Shown: positions 1 to 13,329 of the stretch, piece after piece | Layout of the letters: each line of letters starts with the position of its first letter | How positions within the stretch are numbered: the stretch's first letter is position 1 | DNA from: Paragonimus westermani | Taxonomy: Eukaryota; Platyhelminthes; Trematoda; Plagiorchiida; Troglotrematidae | Reading direction: 5' to 3' | Length of the DNA: 64,000 nucleotides | Assembly: GCA_008508345.1 (NCBI GenBank) | Contig: QNGE01000125.1 | Span: 300,199-364,198, forward strand | Position numbers and translations under genes: made by a program | Notes under the pieces: model-generated | What the model was told of the DNA's origin: nothing | Databases searched by the model: none | What the model saw: only the letters and a program-made list of their open reading frames with translations

Positions 1-1059
1 AACTGTCTTAGCAAAATCGTTGATAAGAGATGTACAGGAATTCCCAAGAGGATTGAAGTGTGTTTTTCCAATCGGCCGCCTCCAAAGGAAGTTCTGCAAT
101 CTGGAGTCATGTTTTTCAGTACCGCCTTCTCAAGTTTGTCCAATAACCTGTTAAATTGCAAATTCTCTAGTTCTGTTCACCATATTCGGGTAGATATTAG
201 ACGCCTTCGTTCTGATTCCAGAAACAACCAAACTGTGTTTAAAATGTGCATAAATAATTTTTAAAAAAGCTACTTTGCCACGCAACTTTGTTACTGCGTG
301 CTCGTCAATATAAGCTCTAGCAAAAAGAAGAATAGCCCAAATGTATGATGAAAGACTCCGCAATTCAGATACATTCTTACGATTAGCCCCTTCAGAGCCA
401 GCTGTAATCAAACGTTGAACGTCTGACCAGAATGAAGAATTACACAAAACACACAGCAATAAAGCAACCGTGTACTACTGCTGTTTGACTGTCTCCATCA
501 ATAGACATGCGTTTTTCGTCCATCTTCTGCTTACAGATTATCTGTTTGCGTCTGGACACAGTGGACTGTAAACGAAACAACTGGATAGGCATTACATCAA
601 TCACTATTATGACCAATTAATATTTCAGTAGAAGTCGTTTAGCCGGACAGGTAATTACTCCGTCATATCAGGCCAAGTTGGCTAGATGCGAACTCGGCTA
701 TATTCAAAACACAGAACATCGACTAATTCGATCACCAGAAGCCCTTTGGGAGTTACAAAAGCAGAATTGTTTCAAAGTTCGTACAAGACGTACTTTGACG
801 GAACGTTGTATCTTAAAAGTTGTTCACAAAACTGTTCTATTAAGATTCACGGCTGCAGAATGTATTAATTTTTTAATCAATGTACACATTGTTTTTGTGT
901 TTTTTTTCGTGTGACCGGTGCGACAGTAATTCACAAACACTGTTAGCAACTCATTACGCTATACTTTAATGAACCAATACGGAATACTTCGAACCGAACA
1001 CTACCCATACTTGGTAAAAGACTTCGTACTCAGATGAATTTTTCCGTCAACTCACTTCG
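1..1059. other. No recognisable gene
   Basis: Short overlapping open frames on both strands are at chance length. I see no splice-bounded exon, no repeat family member and no RNA gene. Confidence 0.5.
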
Positions 1060-1265
1060 AAACTGCGCCCTAGATTTGAGTATAGCTTAGCAAGACTGCA
1101 TATCCTCGTCAAGACCGGAAGTTGCGTTCCGGTCTCCGTGCAAGTTAAACCAGCGCATTAACCACAACGCCAGTAACCTCACAATAGGAATGACCGGAGG
1201 ATCATTGTCAAAAGTTTAACCATAACTTTATGCGAACACTGTACAGCTTGATTGGTCATTCCGAA
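1060..1265 (-). mobile_element. Decayed hammerhead SINE copy
   Basis: Read on the minus strand, this aligns with the tRNA-like and ribozyme part of the better copies at 32.5 and 44.5 kb. Around 1190 the plus strand has the counterpart of the family string cctcacattaggcacgaccg. The B-box area lies near 1125 and the A-box area near 1165, both damaged. The ribozyme region near 1075-1120 keeps only fragments of core and stems and would not fold. It is an old copy. Confidence 0.6.
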
Positions 1266-4084
1266 ATGAGAGCCAAAAATACTGAAGCATACCAGTGGGA
1301 TTTCAAAATTGTGTATGTCAGTATGTCAAAAAGTAAGTTGAGGTGGGCTACCGAAAATGAAGTCCGCCAGTCGTAAAACATTTTTTGAGTAGGCATCAAG
1401 TTCCGTATGTTTCGATATCATCGTCTCTTTCACTCACAGACTTGAGATGTTACCACGCTTTCTCAGTGAAACACCTGCCTCAGTTAACAGTGATCTTAAT
1501 ACAGAACAAAACTGAATTGATTCCTGTGTTCAGTATTCGAACGCTTCGTACACAGTAAAACCCACTCTGCTTTACAGTCGATGTCTTTATATCACAGACA
1601 GCTTCATCTCAACTAGAAAGGTTATCCTGTATAAGGCAGTCATTGAACAGTACCTTTCCAACATGTCCGTTAATGGTGAAAAATGTCTGATCGGGCAGGC
1701 AGATCAATCAGTCGACAGATCACCTTTGTCTAAAAACAACGATGCTTTGACTTAGCCTTTGTCTTTGTGAAACAGTTTTTTAATCAATTATTCCACAATT
1801 CTTTAACTGTTTCTGACCATATTTGGTGATTTCGAAAACTTTAGACCAGATATCCAAAGGTTTGTGAAGCTAATTTTGAACTGAAAGGTTTTGTTTAATG
1901 ACAGACGAAACTGTGAGACAGTTCTACATAATCCAACCAAAGGGATTATTTTACATGTAAGGTTCTTCGGATATGATCAAAACCAAAACCTATAAGTACT
2001 CTCCATGTAAACAAATGCTATCTGTAGTGACCATCTTGAAAAAAAAGTGAATTCTTTTAGGAATCAGCTTACAAGTTAGTTGATGGGCTTATTCTGCTAC
2101 TATGACATGGGCCCAGGTGTGTAAACTGTGTTGATCTGGAGGGTTGTGCTCATTAAACTCTCAGTCTTATGAATTACCACTATGCCAGAAAGACCACGGG
2201 GAATCAGTTAAAATAAGCTCGTTCACAAAACTGGGGTTGTATGTCACATCAGCATCCGAACAAGTATGTTTGGTTAGTAAGGCGAGATCCTGTAAGTATA
2301 CAACCGAACTATATTCCTAAATCCGGTAGTGTTGACTTCTGATTAACGATGCAGAGATGACCTTAAACATAGAACACTCCGACAACCCAGCAGTTAACTG
2401 TCACCTCTGGCGTTTTGTTTGCTGTGGTCAAAAGAGCGTATATTGCTAGCAAGCCTGAAGTAGTATCGAACAATTCTACTGTGATTTTGAATCAAACAAA
2501 CGTGTACCATTCAAATCCGATATGTAACAATCGTGTCACCCTCTACGTTTTACAATTTGAAGTAAGCGTGGTTGCATAATAACGTCAACTTTGGTTATGT
2601 TGTCATGCCCTTTAGGCGATTAGGATGCAACTGTGATGCTGTAGTCAGATCGATAAGCGTATACTTAACTGATGTCTTGCAATGCTCACATCCAGTTTCA
2701 GTATTGTCTTTTAACAGTCAACATCCATTCAGATCAGGTTGCTTCTCTGCAAGTTAAAGCAGGTCACTGAGTTCTTTTAGCCATAACAGCACAGTGGGTT
2801 CAACTGAAAGAGATGGTATTTGCTGTCATCAGTTGTTTCCTTCCTGTGAACTGAAGTGAGTCAAACTCAAATTGTTTTAGCCCTATCCTAGTCACACAGA
2901 CTTGCCTAAATGTTATCATTAGATCGACAGTGAATCAGAAAAAGTGGTTCAGCTTGCTATATAGTTTTTTTGAAAATCAAAATCGTCCAGTGTGTGACAA
3001 AAAGTGGGCGTTTTTTTGCTTATTGCGTTCGCAGTCCACTTAAGTTAGCAGATGTTTTGTAAGCAAAAAGCTATCTGAAAAGTTCTATACTCAAACACGG
3101 GACTTTTGAAGGCTTCCGTGATGCGAAAAGTTTGTCACTAATTGGTCAGATTGTGGCTTCGCAGTGATGAAAATTGTGTTTGGGACCTACTTTCTTTTTT
3201 CTCTGCTCAACTGCAGTTCTAGAACTTCATCTGCTGACCTATTTGTTAAAAATGGAATATTCTTTTTCCGTAGTCCGCAGGCTTCAGCGTGGTAGCAAAG
3301 CAGCTGTGTTTGTTCTTTCGTTTCAATCATCTTACAAATGAATTGGCTTTGACCCCGGAACCCGGTGATATCATCGTGAACATACAAAACTTTCTATGAC
3401 AATTAAGATGCCGACACAACTCACGCTTAAGAGGTTAGTGGTCTTGGTAAATTGATTCATGTGTTGTAAAAAAGGTCTAAGTTCTCCTGAAAATGAAACT
3501 TCGTTTAGCAGATGTCGGTTTCGGTATACCTACTAATATCACTGTTAGTAGCAGGAATGTAAAAATTCCTTGATTACTCATTTTCAATCGATCAAACCTT
3601 GTTTTGAAAGAATATGCCAGTATTGAATAGAAATAAGACTGCTGAAGAACCTTCGGGATTTTGTAAGCTCATGCATTTGTGCACTGCACCAAAACTAAAC
3701 CAATCCAAACTTGTTTTACCTATCGTTGAGGGAGACATCATTCCGCATGTTAACTTATAACGACTAGTTCAGCCTAAAGAAATGTCCACATCGTAAAATC
3801 ATCGACTGGACCTAACAGCATAGTCACTGTGTTTCTCCTCTGAGCAATCAAACAACCTGTGCGGTACTTACGTGTAAACATGCCCGAGCGTTTGCATGCG
3901 ACACTTCCGTTGTGTCTCTTGTGATGTCGGCGGATATGAAAGTTGTCTTGTGAAAACGTGGCTGTTGTTCTAGTCCCGTTCGCAACAAGAGTGTGCGCTT
4001 CCGACGAACTCTAACAAGATCGAAAATCAGATGTAGTGTTTTTCCTAAAGGGTTTGACTGAAAAGGCTACCAGACTGTGATTTG
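1266..4084. other. No recognisable gene
   Basis: Only chance-length open frames are present. I see no domain, splice-bounded exon or repeat that I can name. Confidence 0.45.
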
Positions 4085-4400
4085 AGGTAATATTAGATTT
4101 AAACTAATCAAATCTCAAAATACTCATCGGTAATCGGGGAATTATCGGTTGGAGTAAACGGAAAGTAACATCTCTTACCAAGAGGATAAGGTAATTTCAT
4201 CATTTCTCACAAGCGGAAGTTGGTGAGCGTTCACATATGACAATTCGGCTAGGCCTTGTACCGGACCAACAGGGATGTTTCATGAAGGTGTGACGGGAGT
4301 CCAGATCTTAGATTTGGCGCGGATGTGCACTTCTGATTAGCTTTAACAATATCGAAACTCAAGCCAAGAGTTTCCTTTTGAAATGGACAACTGGAAATTA
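4085..4400 (+). mobile_element. Decayed hammerhead SINE copy with 5' extension
   Basis: The left part (about 4125-4270) matches the region upstream of the tRNA-like segment in the 44.3 kb copy, including the stretch ending in tcacaagcg and the following gtgagcgttc. The tRNA-like part is heavily diverged. The ribozyme region (about 4324-4372) keeps a CTGATTA-type core and GAAAC, but stem II no longer pairs. It is an old, inactive copy. Confidence 0.5.
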
Positions 4401-5921
4401 CACCAGACACAACCTGCAGCCATTTATGGATAATATTTAACTTATGTCAACCAGATGCCTTGTCACTTATCCAGAACGTTGATCACTGTGATGGGCAGAC
4501 ATGTAACTTGCGTCTGTCCGTTTTATTAACCAATTACTACTCGTATAGTGAAGTGCCCATTCATGGATTTTTCTACTACAAACATCGTGATTTCATTTCG
4601 TACTTCAAAAACACAAAAGCCTATCATGGAGAAAACCAACGGAACCCTGTAGGATGAAACAAATTTTCATGTTTTAATCCCATGTTTTCCTATAATTGTC
4701 AAAATATTCCTGAGGTGAATTGTTTTTGTATATTGAAACCGAGAATCTGGATGGCATCATAGAGAGCTAAATAAAGTCTTAACACCATTTTTATCGTGAA
4801 CATTTTTCTATGTAACAAGTGCATAAGGAAAGGCTGTATAACAATTTTCAATTCTTGACTGACTTGTCTACAAAGTAGGGAAATAAATAAAACCACATGA
4901 GATCCGACTGATACGGAGAATAACAAAGCTTTCCATTATCAGAGTCATCAGAGTAATCATACACTGAAGACTGCTACTAAGGTCTCACTAATATTGCCCT
5001 CTGTTCACTAAGGTATTATGCACCTTCTGAAGAAACGTGTATTATGTTGAGTCCCTCACTAGCGTTTCGTTGTGTTGATTACAAAATCAGTATACAGCAA
5101 CTGAAGACAACATGTCCAAGCAAGCCTTCATAATCTTTAGAGACTTCCAGCAATAAAAAATAGTATTAAAAAAACTACCAGACGAATCTATGCCATACCA
5201 TTCATCGCTGTGTGTTACAATATTATTTCATGTGGATCAAGTTGCTGCCAACTTTTCCATCGAATGTTAGTCGAACCCAGGGAATCTCTGATGACATTAG
5301 TACACTTCATGTGTGTCTACAAAACACCCGCTTTTCTCTGCAACTCGAATCTGTCGGTATAGGGATTTTAGTAGTGCTCATGTCATGTCATGAGGACGAC
5401 GCTTAAAGTATATCGTAAAGCAACTTGGTCAGACAGTATACCAATTTTAATAGCTTCGCACCTTCATAAGGAAGAACTTGGTCTGATATTTACCAAATAA
5501 AACGATGAGAGTAGGCCAGATGACGCTACAGAAGGAAAAACCGTTCATAGTCAACCCATTTCTTGTAAGTGGCTATCCAGAGTAGCTTTTTTGTAAGCAC
5601 ATGCTAGTCAGCACAAAGGTAGGCACATCGCAAACTGTAGACAAAAAAGCCTGCCTGCATTTCGTTATCATTCAAAAGCGATAACGGTACGAAAACTGTT
5701 ACCAGGAAAATTAACGTAACATTCAACAAAACCTACTTCGCAGCTCAAGTACGTGTTCGATTTATTTTCATACCACTTTTGCCCCCCCCCAGCTGAAACA
5801 TATGTTGTCTATACTTGCTGCCCCCCTTATGGTTACTGTTTCTTTTGTGTTTTTGTGGCACCGGTTATACAGGATGCACAACAAAACAGTTATCTGAACG
5901 GATCCGGGAGCATCATCCAGT
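4401..5921. other. No recognisable gene; C tract
   Basis: There are no supported genes. A run of nine C lies at 5782-5790, with a second run of six near 5821. Another run of eight C lies at 7656-7663, inside the predicted intron further on. Confidence 0.45.
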
Positions 5922-6050
5922 ATGCCTAGCTCGAGTATAGATAAAGGCTTGTACATCGGCGGTTGCTGCTCACTCGGTCGAATCAAGCCATCCGATCAAC
6001 TCGGCCCATTTGTTCAAATCGATCTATCGAGTCTGTGGAACACAGTCGAA
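5922..6050 (+). CDS. Possible coding exon, unidentified
   Basis: An ATG at 5922 opens 43 codons before a possible GTGGGT splice donor at 6051. The frame continues to a stop at 6117-6119. The peptide begins MPSSSIDKGLYIGGCCSLGR and looks compositionally normal for a protein, but I do not recognise the family. It is upstream of the better-supported two-exon gene at 6815-8109 on the same strand. Its phase-0 end does not fit that gene's first exon if that exon were used internally, so a link is not established. It may be a chance open frame. Confidence 0.2.
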
Positions 6051-6814
6051 GTGGGTCAAGAATCGTTCATCAGCCATCACGAAAGTCATTGCAATCCTCA
6101 TACTCTCACTCTCTTATGATCACATAAACGTCCAGTAAAACCACATTTAGTGGCCAAGCATGAATATCCAGGATTGACCTGTTATGTAAAGGTGCTGATT
6201 TTTCCCTCGAAAACGTTTCCAATTCACGCTATCAGTGTCAAACAACTGGACCTCACGAGTTTGACCAACTTGACATTAATGATTACCATCGTCTACCTTA
6301 CTGACCTACCAGCTCGGCAAACCAATGTAAATTTGTTATCACACTCCTGAGGAAGACCACGTAGACCATTACAACGTGCTCGTAATGTTATGTTATTCTC
6401 AATCCATTTACCAATATTTAGCCTGATGATGAGCCGTTCAAAACAAGCTTATTCGCTACGCGTTTGTTCTCTCGATAGAAGTTGGTTTGGCCTGGCTCGT
6501 AAAACTGAATTGAAACACAATTAAACTTAGCGAGGCTTCTAATCATAGGTTTCTTTAAAAATTACGCACTGAAGTCGTGAGAACGGTAGCTCAGCGAAAA
6601 AAGGCTTATTCTCTGTGTCTAATCAACAGGCTAACTGAAACACAATCAGTATCGCAAAGATAACCAGGATGAGTAAGGAAATCGGTCAGTAGAGGTTATG
6701 GAGGACGTGTTTGTTAGCAGTTACGTGACCATCGTTCCAAATTGTGAGTTTGACTGATTGTCGGTCGGAAGTTTCCGCACGAACTACTTATCAGTGTTGC
6801 ACATTCGGACACTA

Positions 6815-8109
6815 ATGACTTCAGCAACGATCAATATTCGGGATCTCCCAAATTTCGATCGGTTTCTTGACCCTGAGTATATGATAACGGAAGTAACGAC
6901 CAACGTAACAATAAACACGTGAGTTTCCCCGAGGATGAACTACTGACGGCCTGCAGTAGTAATGCTCAGTTTCCATTTAACAGCGCAATTTGTCGACAGA
7001 GAGATATGATTGCAATAGACTCACCCCTTGGTTCCTTATCAGTTGACGTCTTCTTGAACAAAATGAAGACTAGCCAACTACTTTTAATCACCGATCAGGT
7101 CACATTTAATAAATATTGCGCTGCTGACAAATTTTGCGTTGTTAACGAAAAGTCTAGCGTAGACACTGTTATGGTAGCTCTGAACTCAGCCCACTAAATT
7201 ACTGAAATTGCCAAGGAATCGGACAAAAAATGGCCAAATGAATCCTTCAGATGTTGACTTGTTGACAAAAGAAGATGGTTCAGTTCAACAGAAAGTGTAC
7301 AGAAAACAGACTTGGAATGATCATTGCATTCACCTTAACAGTTTTGTTCCGCTAACTCAAAAAAACGAAAGCCCATGAGATGTCTAACAATAGGGCGTTG
7401 AAGATCTGCACGCTTGACATTTCACAAGTTTGACTAGATTTTCTACAGGATGTGTTCATGTAGAATGGCTACTCGATACGTTTCATTCAGAAGGTGATGC
7501 AGTTGGCAAATTGGAAAACTAAATCACCTTCTTTGAATAAGGAACTTGCGTCTATTGATCGCCCGTCAAGTAAGGTCCGATGACCAAAGTTATCGCAAGA
7601 AACCTTAATCATTCAGTCAAAACACCCTAAGCTTTCGCTCAATTGTACATCAGTTCCCCCCCCAACACCTATTATCATGTCAACTCGAAGAAAGCCTTCC
7701 ATGTTCTACTGCCAGTTGTTGTAGGCACTCAATTTTTGCTCGTATCGAGCACCATACATCGGTCGTACTAGAACGCGATTGTCTGATAGACTGCATGAAC
7801 ATTGTCCTGAGCGGCTGAACACTGGTGTGATTAGGACGGTTTTCGAACGACTTTGTTGCTCATTTCACCGACTTTATTTCTTCTTTCAGTGTGAAAGTTG
7901 CCTTTCAGATTGTCTGCCGACGGCCAAAAAATCTTTCAAGAGTTTTGACTGATTACCAGACCAATAGTATCTGGTTGCAAAACACTGAACTCTATGATCA
8001 GCAGAAGCTCGTGGAGACAATCTCCCGTGATCTACAGTCAGTCAACTTCCCAGTTTGGAACGATAACTGTGTAACTGCCATCAGACTTGCTCTCCACAAT
8101 CTGTATTAA
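6815..8109 (+). CDS. Predicted two-exon gene, unknown function
   Basis: Exon 1 is 6815-6918. It starts at the first ATG after an in-frame stop at 6755-6757, encodes 34 codons plus two bases (start MTSATINIRDLPNFDRFL), and ends at a consensus donor GTGAGT (6919-6924). Exon 2 is 7890-8109, after the acceptor ttatttcttctttcag. Its first base completes the split codon, and the frame then runs 72 codons to a TAA (8107-8109), ending CVTAIRLALHNLY. The joined product would be about 107 residues. I see no signal peptide or membrane segment and do not recognise the family. The 971-bp intron contains another 92-codon open frame (6919-7197), probably chance or an alternative exon. Exon 1 might instead be internal, because cag at 6822-6824 could be an acceptor. 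The matching phase and strong sites are seen; that it is a gene is inference. Confidence 0.4.
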
Positions 8110-10149
8110 CCAATTTGCTTACTTATTCTGGTTATTGTTATCATATATACTGTGTTGTATATTGAACGTGTTGAAATTATTGTGCTGATCTGACAGAAAA
8201 CAAGTTTTGTTCACAAAGTTGCTTTTTTCATGTCATGCGTTTCTGTATAGACTTTCCGAAATCTAGCAGGGCGAAACCGGTATATTCACAACCGCCTTCC
8301 CAACAACCTTGATTTGCATGTTATCACTAACTTTTCCGAGTCCCGAAATGCCGTTTCTTCCAACTGAATCACGGATTATTTCGTACACTCTGTTAATTCA
8401 CGGATGTTTTTAACGACGACGGCTCGACTTATCACCCAAAGAGTATGCCATTACAGCTGATAAGATTGAGATGAAAGGCTGAATTTGTTTGGAGATATTT
8501 ATAGAAGACACGTTATTTGTTATAACGCGGAACGACCGAGCGAACACAATTGAGCTGGAACGATCCCTATGACGCAATGATACTGTATGCGCTGTTTTAC
8601 CCCCCGAAAGCCAATAGCCAAGTAGACCATGAAGAAAAAAACACTGGTCTCCAGAAAGAGAGCTTTTACTGTCTCAGCCCGAAGACAAATTACAAGCGCA
8701 GCTCTTGCGTATTTATGGCTCGTCAAGCGACTTTGTGAATAATGTTCAATGGAGCGTATGAAAAGCGTCTTAGGTCATAAATCGGCGAATTAGCGTCCAG
8801 TATGTAAATAAGCGCGAGAAATGGAAGTGATGTTGCAATGGTGGCGCGAAGAAGAGGAATTCGAATTCACAAAAGTAATAAATGTTATTTATCGATTGAT
8901 TGGACAGTTTTTAGGGTATCTAACATCCCCAACAAAATTGTTTGGATGTTCCTAACTAATATACGATTAGTTCCGGTGCAATAATCATTTAACTTCGCCT
9001 CAGCTACTGTTTGCACTGTTTGGTTGATGTGGAGCATACGACTATAAATCGTTGCAAATCTAAAACCGAATAGTCTACAGCGTGTTTTAAGCACAACTGA
9101 GCACATAACGGCCTCCATCAGTCGAAAAAGGAATTAATAGTTTGGATTGACAATTGCCGGACACAAACAAAACTGAAATCCTCTAGAATAGTACATCTTC
9201 GCAGGTGGAACACTTCACTTCAGATGGCTATCTACATGAACCAGGCAGAGCAGCGTTCGTATGGACTGAAAGTTACATCCGCCTAGAAAGGTTCCTCTTA
9301 ACGAGCGCTGCGTTACAACCAAAGAGACCATACTGCTGGTTTTAAAATACTTGGGAATAATTCAGAATAAATGGTGTAAGTTGAGATTTGTGTTATACAC
9401 GGAGGTAAGGATGGAAAAAGTAAACTGAGTAATTCAGTGGTGTATTAAACAAATCAAGTAGTTTGTTTTTCTGCGTTTTCCCGTGCGCATTTCGAAGTCA
9501 CTTTTGCAAGAACGGAACCGCTCAGATTTTGCAGTCACACTCGATCATTCCTATCATTACAAAACTTACATCAGTTCTACGGTGTTCTATCTTTTTCAAT
9601 TTGTGTTGCATATTGTTTAGCACACGCTAAATTCAACTAACCGACAAAGACAGTTGGATGGAAGAAATATTCTTTTGGAGATAGGCTTCTATTTGCTAGT
9701 ATTAAATTACATAGTGTTCTAAGGTATATAGCCTTCTTGAGAACTTTTTCGTTTGTTGCCAAGTGATTAAGGATTGTTCTTCCTGGGAAGTGATTCATAC
9801 AACTCACCAGTGTATGACAACCAATGAGGAAAAGTCTGCTAACTCATGGGGTTCCATGTCTGAGAATCTGCTGCGCAAATTATAGGTTGATGTGGTCTTG
9901 AAGTGAGATTGAGTGTGAAAGCTTACTGACTTTCATTCAATCTTTCGCGTAGTTCCATTGGTTCTGAACAGTAAGTCTTAGAGATAAGATTTTGGGTTGA
10001 CGCGTACACGTTGTAATGGCATACGCCAGCAATTCTTCCCTAAACAGTTATAATAATCATTATTCAGTGCAAGCTCGACACTGGAAAATGTTAGCGAGGC
10101 TTGGATAGAACATAACTCGGACTGGCGGTCCGTCTGATTAACTTTCAAG
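8110..10149. other. No recognisable gene
   Basis: Possible 3' flank of the preceding predicted gene, then nothing recognisable. The open frames on both strands near 8520-8740 overlap each other and are at chance length. Confidence 0.45.
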
Positions 10150-10154
10150 TGGTG

Positions 10155-10176
10155 CATCATCATTATCATCATCATA
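10155..10176 (-). repeat. TGA-rich microsatellite at LINE 3' end
   Basis: Minus-strand ATGATG/ATAATG-type units directly follow the 3' region of the RTE-like element. Such short tails are typical of RTE-clade LINEs and probably mark the 3' end of the insertion. Confidence 0.6.
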
Positions 10177-10272
10177 ACAGCCGTGAGCCTGACCAAAAGG
10201 TACTGTGGCTCAGGCCGCTGCTCACCTCAACAGTGACGTGGAATATCCTAGAAGGAAACGTTACTAAGAAGG

Positions 10273-11979
10273 TCAACAAATACTAAAAGAAGACGAAATG
10301 GAAGAACTAGAAGTGGTATGGATACAGGTACGCCATTGACTGCCACACATCGCCATCTCGGATAGCGTATCTAACCAGCGGTTTGTGTGATCACGAGGAC
10401 CCCATCCAGGCAGGCGATACCTGCCCACTTTGCTCAATGGAGCAGCCAAGGTCTTCATATTTCGTGACCACGTTGTTGCTTGACCACCACGTGGTTTTAC
10501 CCAACTGTTGGTGGCCTCAGTATATAATGCCCGGTACGGTAAACGCTCAGCTGGCATACGGAGCACGTGACCCAACCATTGCAAGCTGTGCAACATAACT
10601 AGTTGACCAATTAATCGCGCATCCCGAACGTTCCGGAATACACGCCGACGAACTGCCACATTGCTCACGCGGTCAGTCCACTTAATGTGGGCCAAGTGGC
10701 GGAGACAACGATGATCAAACAGAACAAGCCTGTTGATATCTTGCTTGCAAACAGGCCACGTTTCCGAACCATACAACAAAATGGAACGCACACAAGCATT
10801 ATAGACCCTTCCTTTCAGCGACAACCGAACGTCTTTTCGACGCCACAGATGACGCAGTTTGGAAAAGGCAACTCGTGCCTTTGCTATCCTCGCTGATATC
10901 TCATCAGCAATATTACAGGCTGACGAGATAGTGCTACCTAAGTATGTAAAACTGTCAACAGTCTCAAGCGGATTACCTGCAATGAAGAAAGTAGGGGTGG
11001 AAATGCCCCAGTCTTGAAGCAGCACTTTGCACTTTGAAGGTGCGAAGTGCATTCCATACAGACCAGCCCGGTCACTCACCTTGTTCAGCATGGTCTGCAT
11101 GTCTTCGGCAGAGGGGCTAAGTAAGACAATGTCGTCCGCATACTCCAGGTCGGTCAATCTAGCGCCAGGAAGAAGCTCAACACCAAGCCCACTGGATTCA
11201 CGAAGCGCACCCTCCAGAATGTCGTCCATGACAAAATTGAACAGGAAGGGGGAAATCGGACACCCCTGACGAACACCACTAGAAGTGATGAACGCTCGAG
11301 ACAGTTGTCCATAAACTCTCACTCTGCTTGCAGAGTGAGCGTACAGCGATCTCAATAGATTCACGTATTTCTCTGGTACTCCCTTGCGAAGGAGACAGCT
11401 CCAGAGAACGTTACGAGCAACTGGATCGAAAGCAGCCCTCAGGTCCAAAAAGACCACGACCGTCGGCTGCCCATATGAATACCGATGTTCCAAGATCCGT
11501 CGTTAGGTAAAAATGTGATCAACACACCCCTGACCGGATCTGAATCCTGCTTGTTCTTCACGTATCTGACTTTCTCTGGGCTTGGTGAGCCGACGTAAAA
11601 TGAGGCCAGTGAGTAACTGGGACGCAACAGACACCAAACTGATGCCTCTGTGGTTGTCACATAGACTTCGGGACCCCCTTTTGAAAACGGGAATGACTGT
11701 TGAAAGGCACCAATCACGAGGTACCTCTTCAGTCTCCCAGATCGTCTGGAGAAGTTTTGTCAGTTCTGGTAGCAACCTCACTCCACCATCTTTGAAAAGA
11801 GAAGGAGAGAGGAGGTCTGATCCAGGAGCCTTATTACGCTTCATTAACTTGAGCTCCAGGACCACTTCTGATTCCAACGGAGGGCCGTCTGGAATGCAAT
11901 GGCTGACCAATCGAGTCCCGTCGTCCACATGATCTGGTGCGCACTTCAATAATTCAACAGGTTCATTTTTCCAACTCAA
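10273..11979 (-). pseudogene. LINE reverse transcriptase with one in-frame stop
   Basis: Two open segments, 11979-11503 and 11493-10273, are in the same frame. They are separated only by a TAA at 11505-11503, where a sense codon is expected before the RRILEHRYSYG stretch. Together they encode about 565 residues. Segment 1 holds the RT entry blocks (KAPGSD, VPRDW, HRGISLVS, EEQAGFR). Segment 2 holds FLDLRAAFD, the SGVRQGCPISPFLF block, the catalytic LEYADD box (about 11142-11131), FTYLGSTI and the C-terminal WLGHVLRMP. Just upstream, at about 11975-11985, the frame is again broken by a stop and a few extra bases. Otherwise the frame is well kept, so the insertion is relatively young. The enzyme would copy LINE RNA at a nicked genomic target. 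This copy cannot make full-length protein. Confidence 0.9.
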
Positions 11980-12005
11980 TTAAGTTGCTCGGAAATAGTT
12001 AACGG

Positions 12006-13320
12006 AGCAACCACGAGCAGACCTACAACCTGATTTGTCGATCAAAGATGAATTAGTCCAGCAAAAGTGATTTACATCTAACTAAAAAACCGGTTCGGTC
12101 TTATATGCTTTCAAATCTGTTAATTCCGTAAAAAAAAGCGTTTGAAACCAGTACCCCACGTTGTTTAAAACACAAGGTCTGCCTAATCAATCCGGGCTGA
12201 TAAATCAGGGGAAGTAGATTATCAAACCGTTTAGTCGCTTAGAATGTCAAGAAACATGGGGAATTCTAGTCGGCTTGACTGAAATCAGAATAATTTCGCT
12301 TGAAACGGATCGCCTGCTTAGGATATTATCGTTAAAGATACCTCACCATCAAAATTCACTGTGTTGTACACACAGTAACAGACTACCTTGATTAATAATG
12401 GGTGCATCAATTGCCCCCATTTCATGATGTTTTCGAGGACGCATCAACAAAAATAACGAAGATTTGTTTTCGTCACAAAAACCAGTCATTAACAGGAGTC
12501 TGATGATTAACATGTTAGATTGCTATGTGGCCACTGCAAAGGTCCGGACAATCATACTGGGACAGGACAGGCAGTATTCTTACACCCGAACTTCTGCCAC
12601 GGCGTTTGACGTTATTGTAATTGCAGTCACGTGGTTTTATATTACCAACTCAACACCATTGGATTTCTCTATCAAGCCAGTGGTCTCTAATATGCATAAC
12701 GCGTGGATGTGACGTCTGAGCTAACTTTCGTGTTATTGATCAGAATTGTTACTTTCTTTAAAATGATTAAATTCCCAATTATTGTCACAAATCAAAATTT
12801 CGTCTTTACGATGGAGTGTGAAACGTGGCTTGTTTTTACTGTACCACGTATGCTCTAACAGGACAAGGAAAATTGTGGATAGAAATGCATAGACAGATAA
12901 ATAATAATTCAGTGGTTTAATTCTTGTCCCTGATAATGGACTAACAAAACTCGGATGTAGGTAGTCTGAATGCCAAGAACAGGTCATCCGGAATTTAGGT
13001 CGTTGAAAAGAAAAATTGTTACACCATGGAGCACTTAACGACACACGAACGTAGAAGCGTTCAGTCTCTTGAAAGGGAGTAATCGGAAAGTCCAAGTTGT
13101 GATATGAATTCTCTCCAAGCACTTTCATCAATTGTAAAATTGTGATCGGCGTAAGAAGATGAACAGATCTCTTCAAATGCAAAGGATGAGTGGGGGTCGA
13201 TATTGTGGGTGGCGAATACTCAGCGCTATGTTCGTGACAGGCGATGACTAGCAGTCAACCTCTTCTGCAATTGGTTGATCGATCAAAGTACACAGTAGTT
13301 TGCAGTTTGTGGGTTTTGAG
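12006..13320. other. No recognisable gene
   Basis: A 149-codon minus-strand frame (13182-12733) is the longest open stretch. It has no recognisable motif, and its length is within chance expectation for this amount of sequence. Nothing else is recognised. Confidence 0.45.
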
Positions 13321-13329
13321 TATTCATCA

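Larger units (their letters stand above)
10150..12005 (-). mobile_element. RTE-like non-LTR retrotransposon, 5'-truncated
   Basis: A minus-strand LINE copy. It consists of the reverse transcriptase frame, a short 3' region, and a 3' end rich in TGA/TAA units (10155-10176), as is common for RTE-type LINEs. The apurinic-like endonuclease expected upstream of the RT is missing. Homology fades near 11980-12005, where the frame is disrupted, so this is a 5'-truncated insertion. The RTE assignment rests on the RT style and the C-terminal WLGHVLRM-type motif. Exact boundaries and target-site duplications were not resolved. Confidence 0.8.

Noticed and set aside
6919..7197. 92-codon frame as a separate gene
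   Set aside because: It begins at the predicted splice donor and lies wholly inside the predicted intron. No good splice sites of its own.
12733..13182. 149-codon minus frame
   Set aside because: No motif, and chance-level length.
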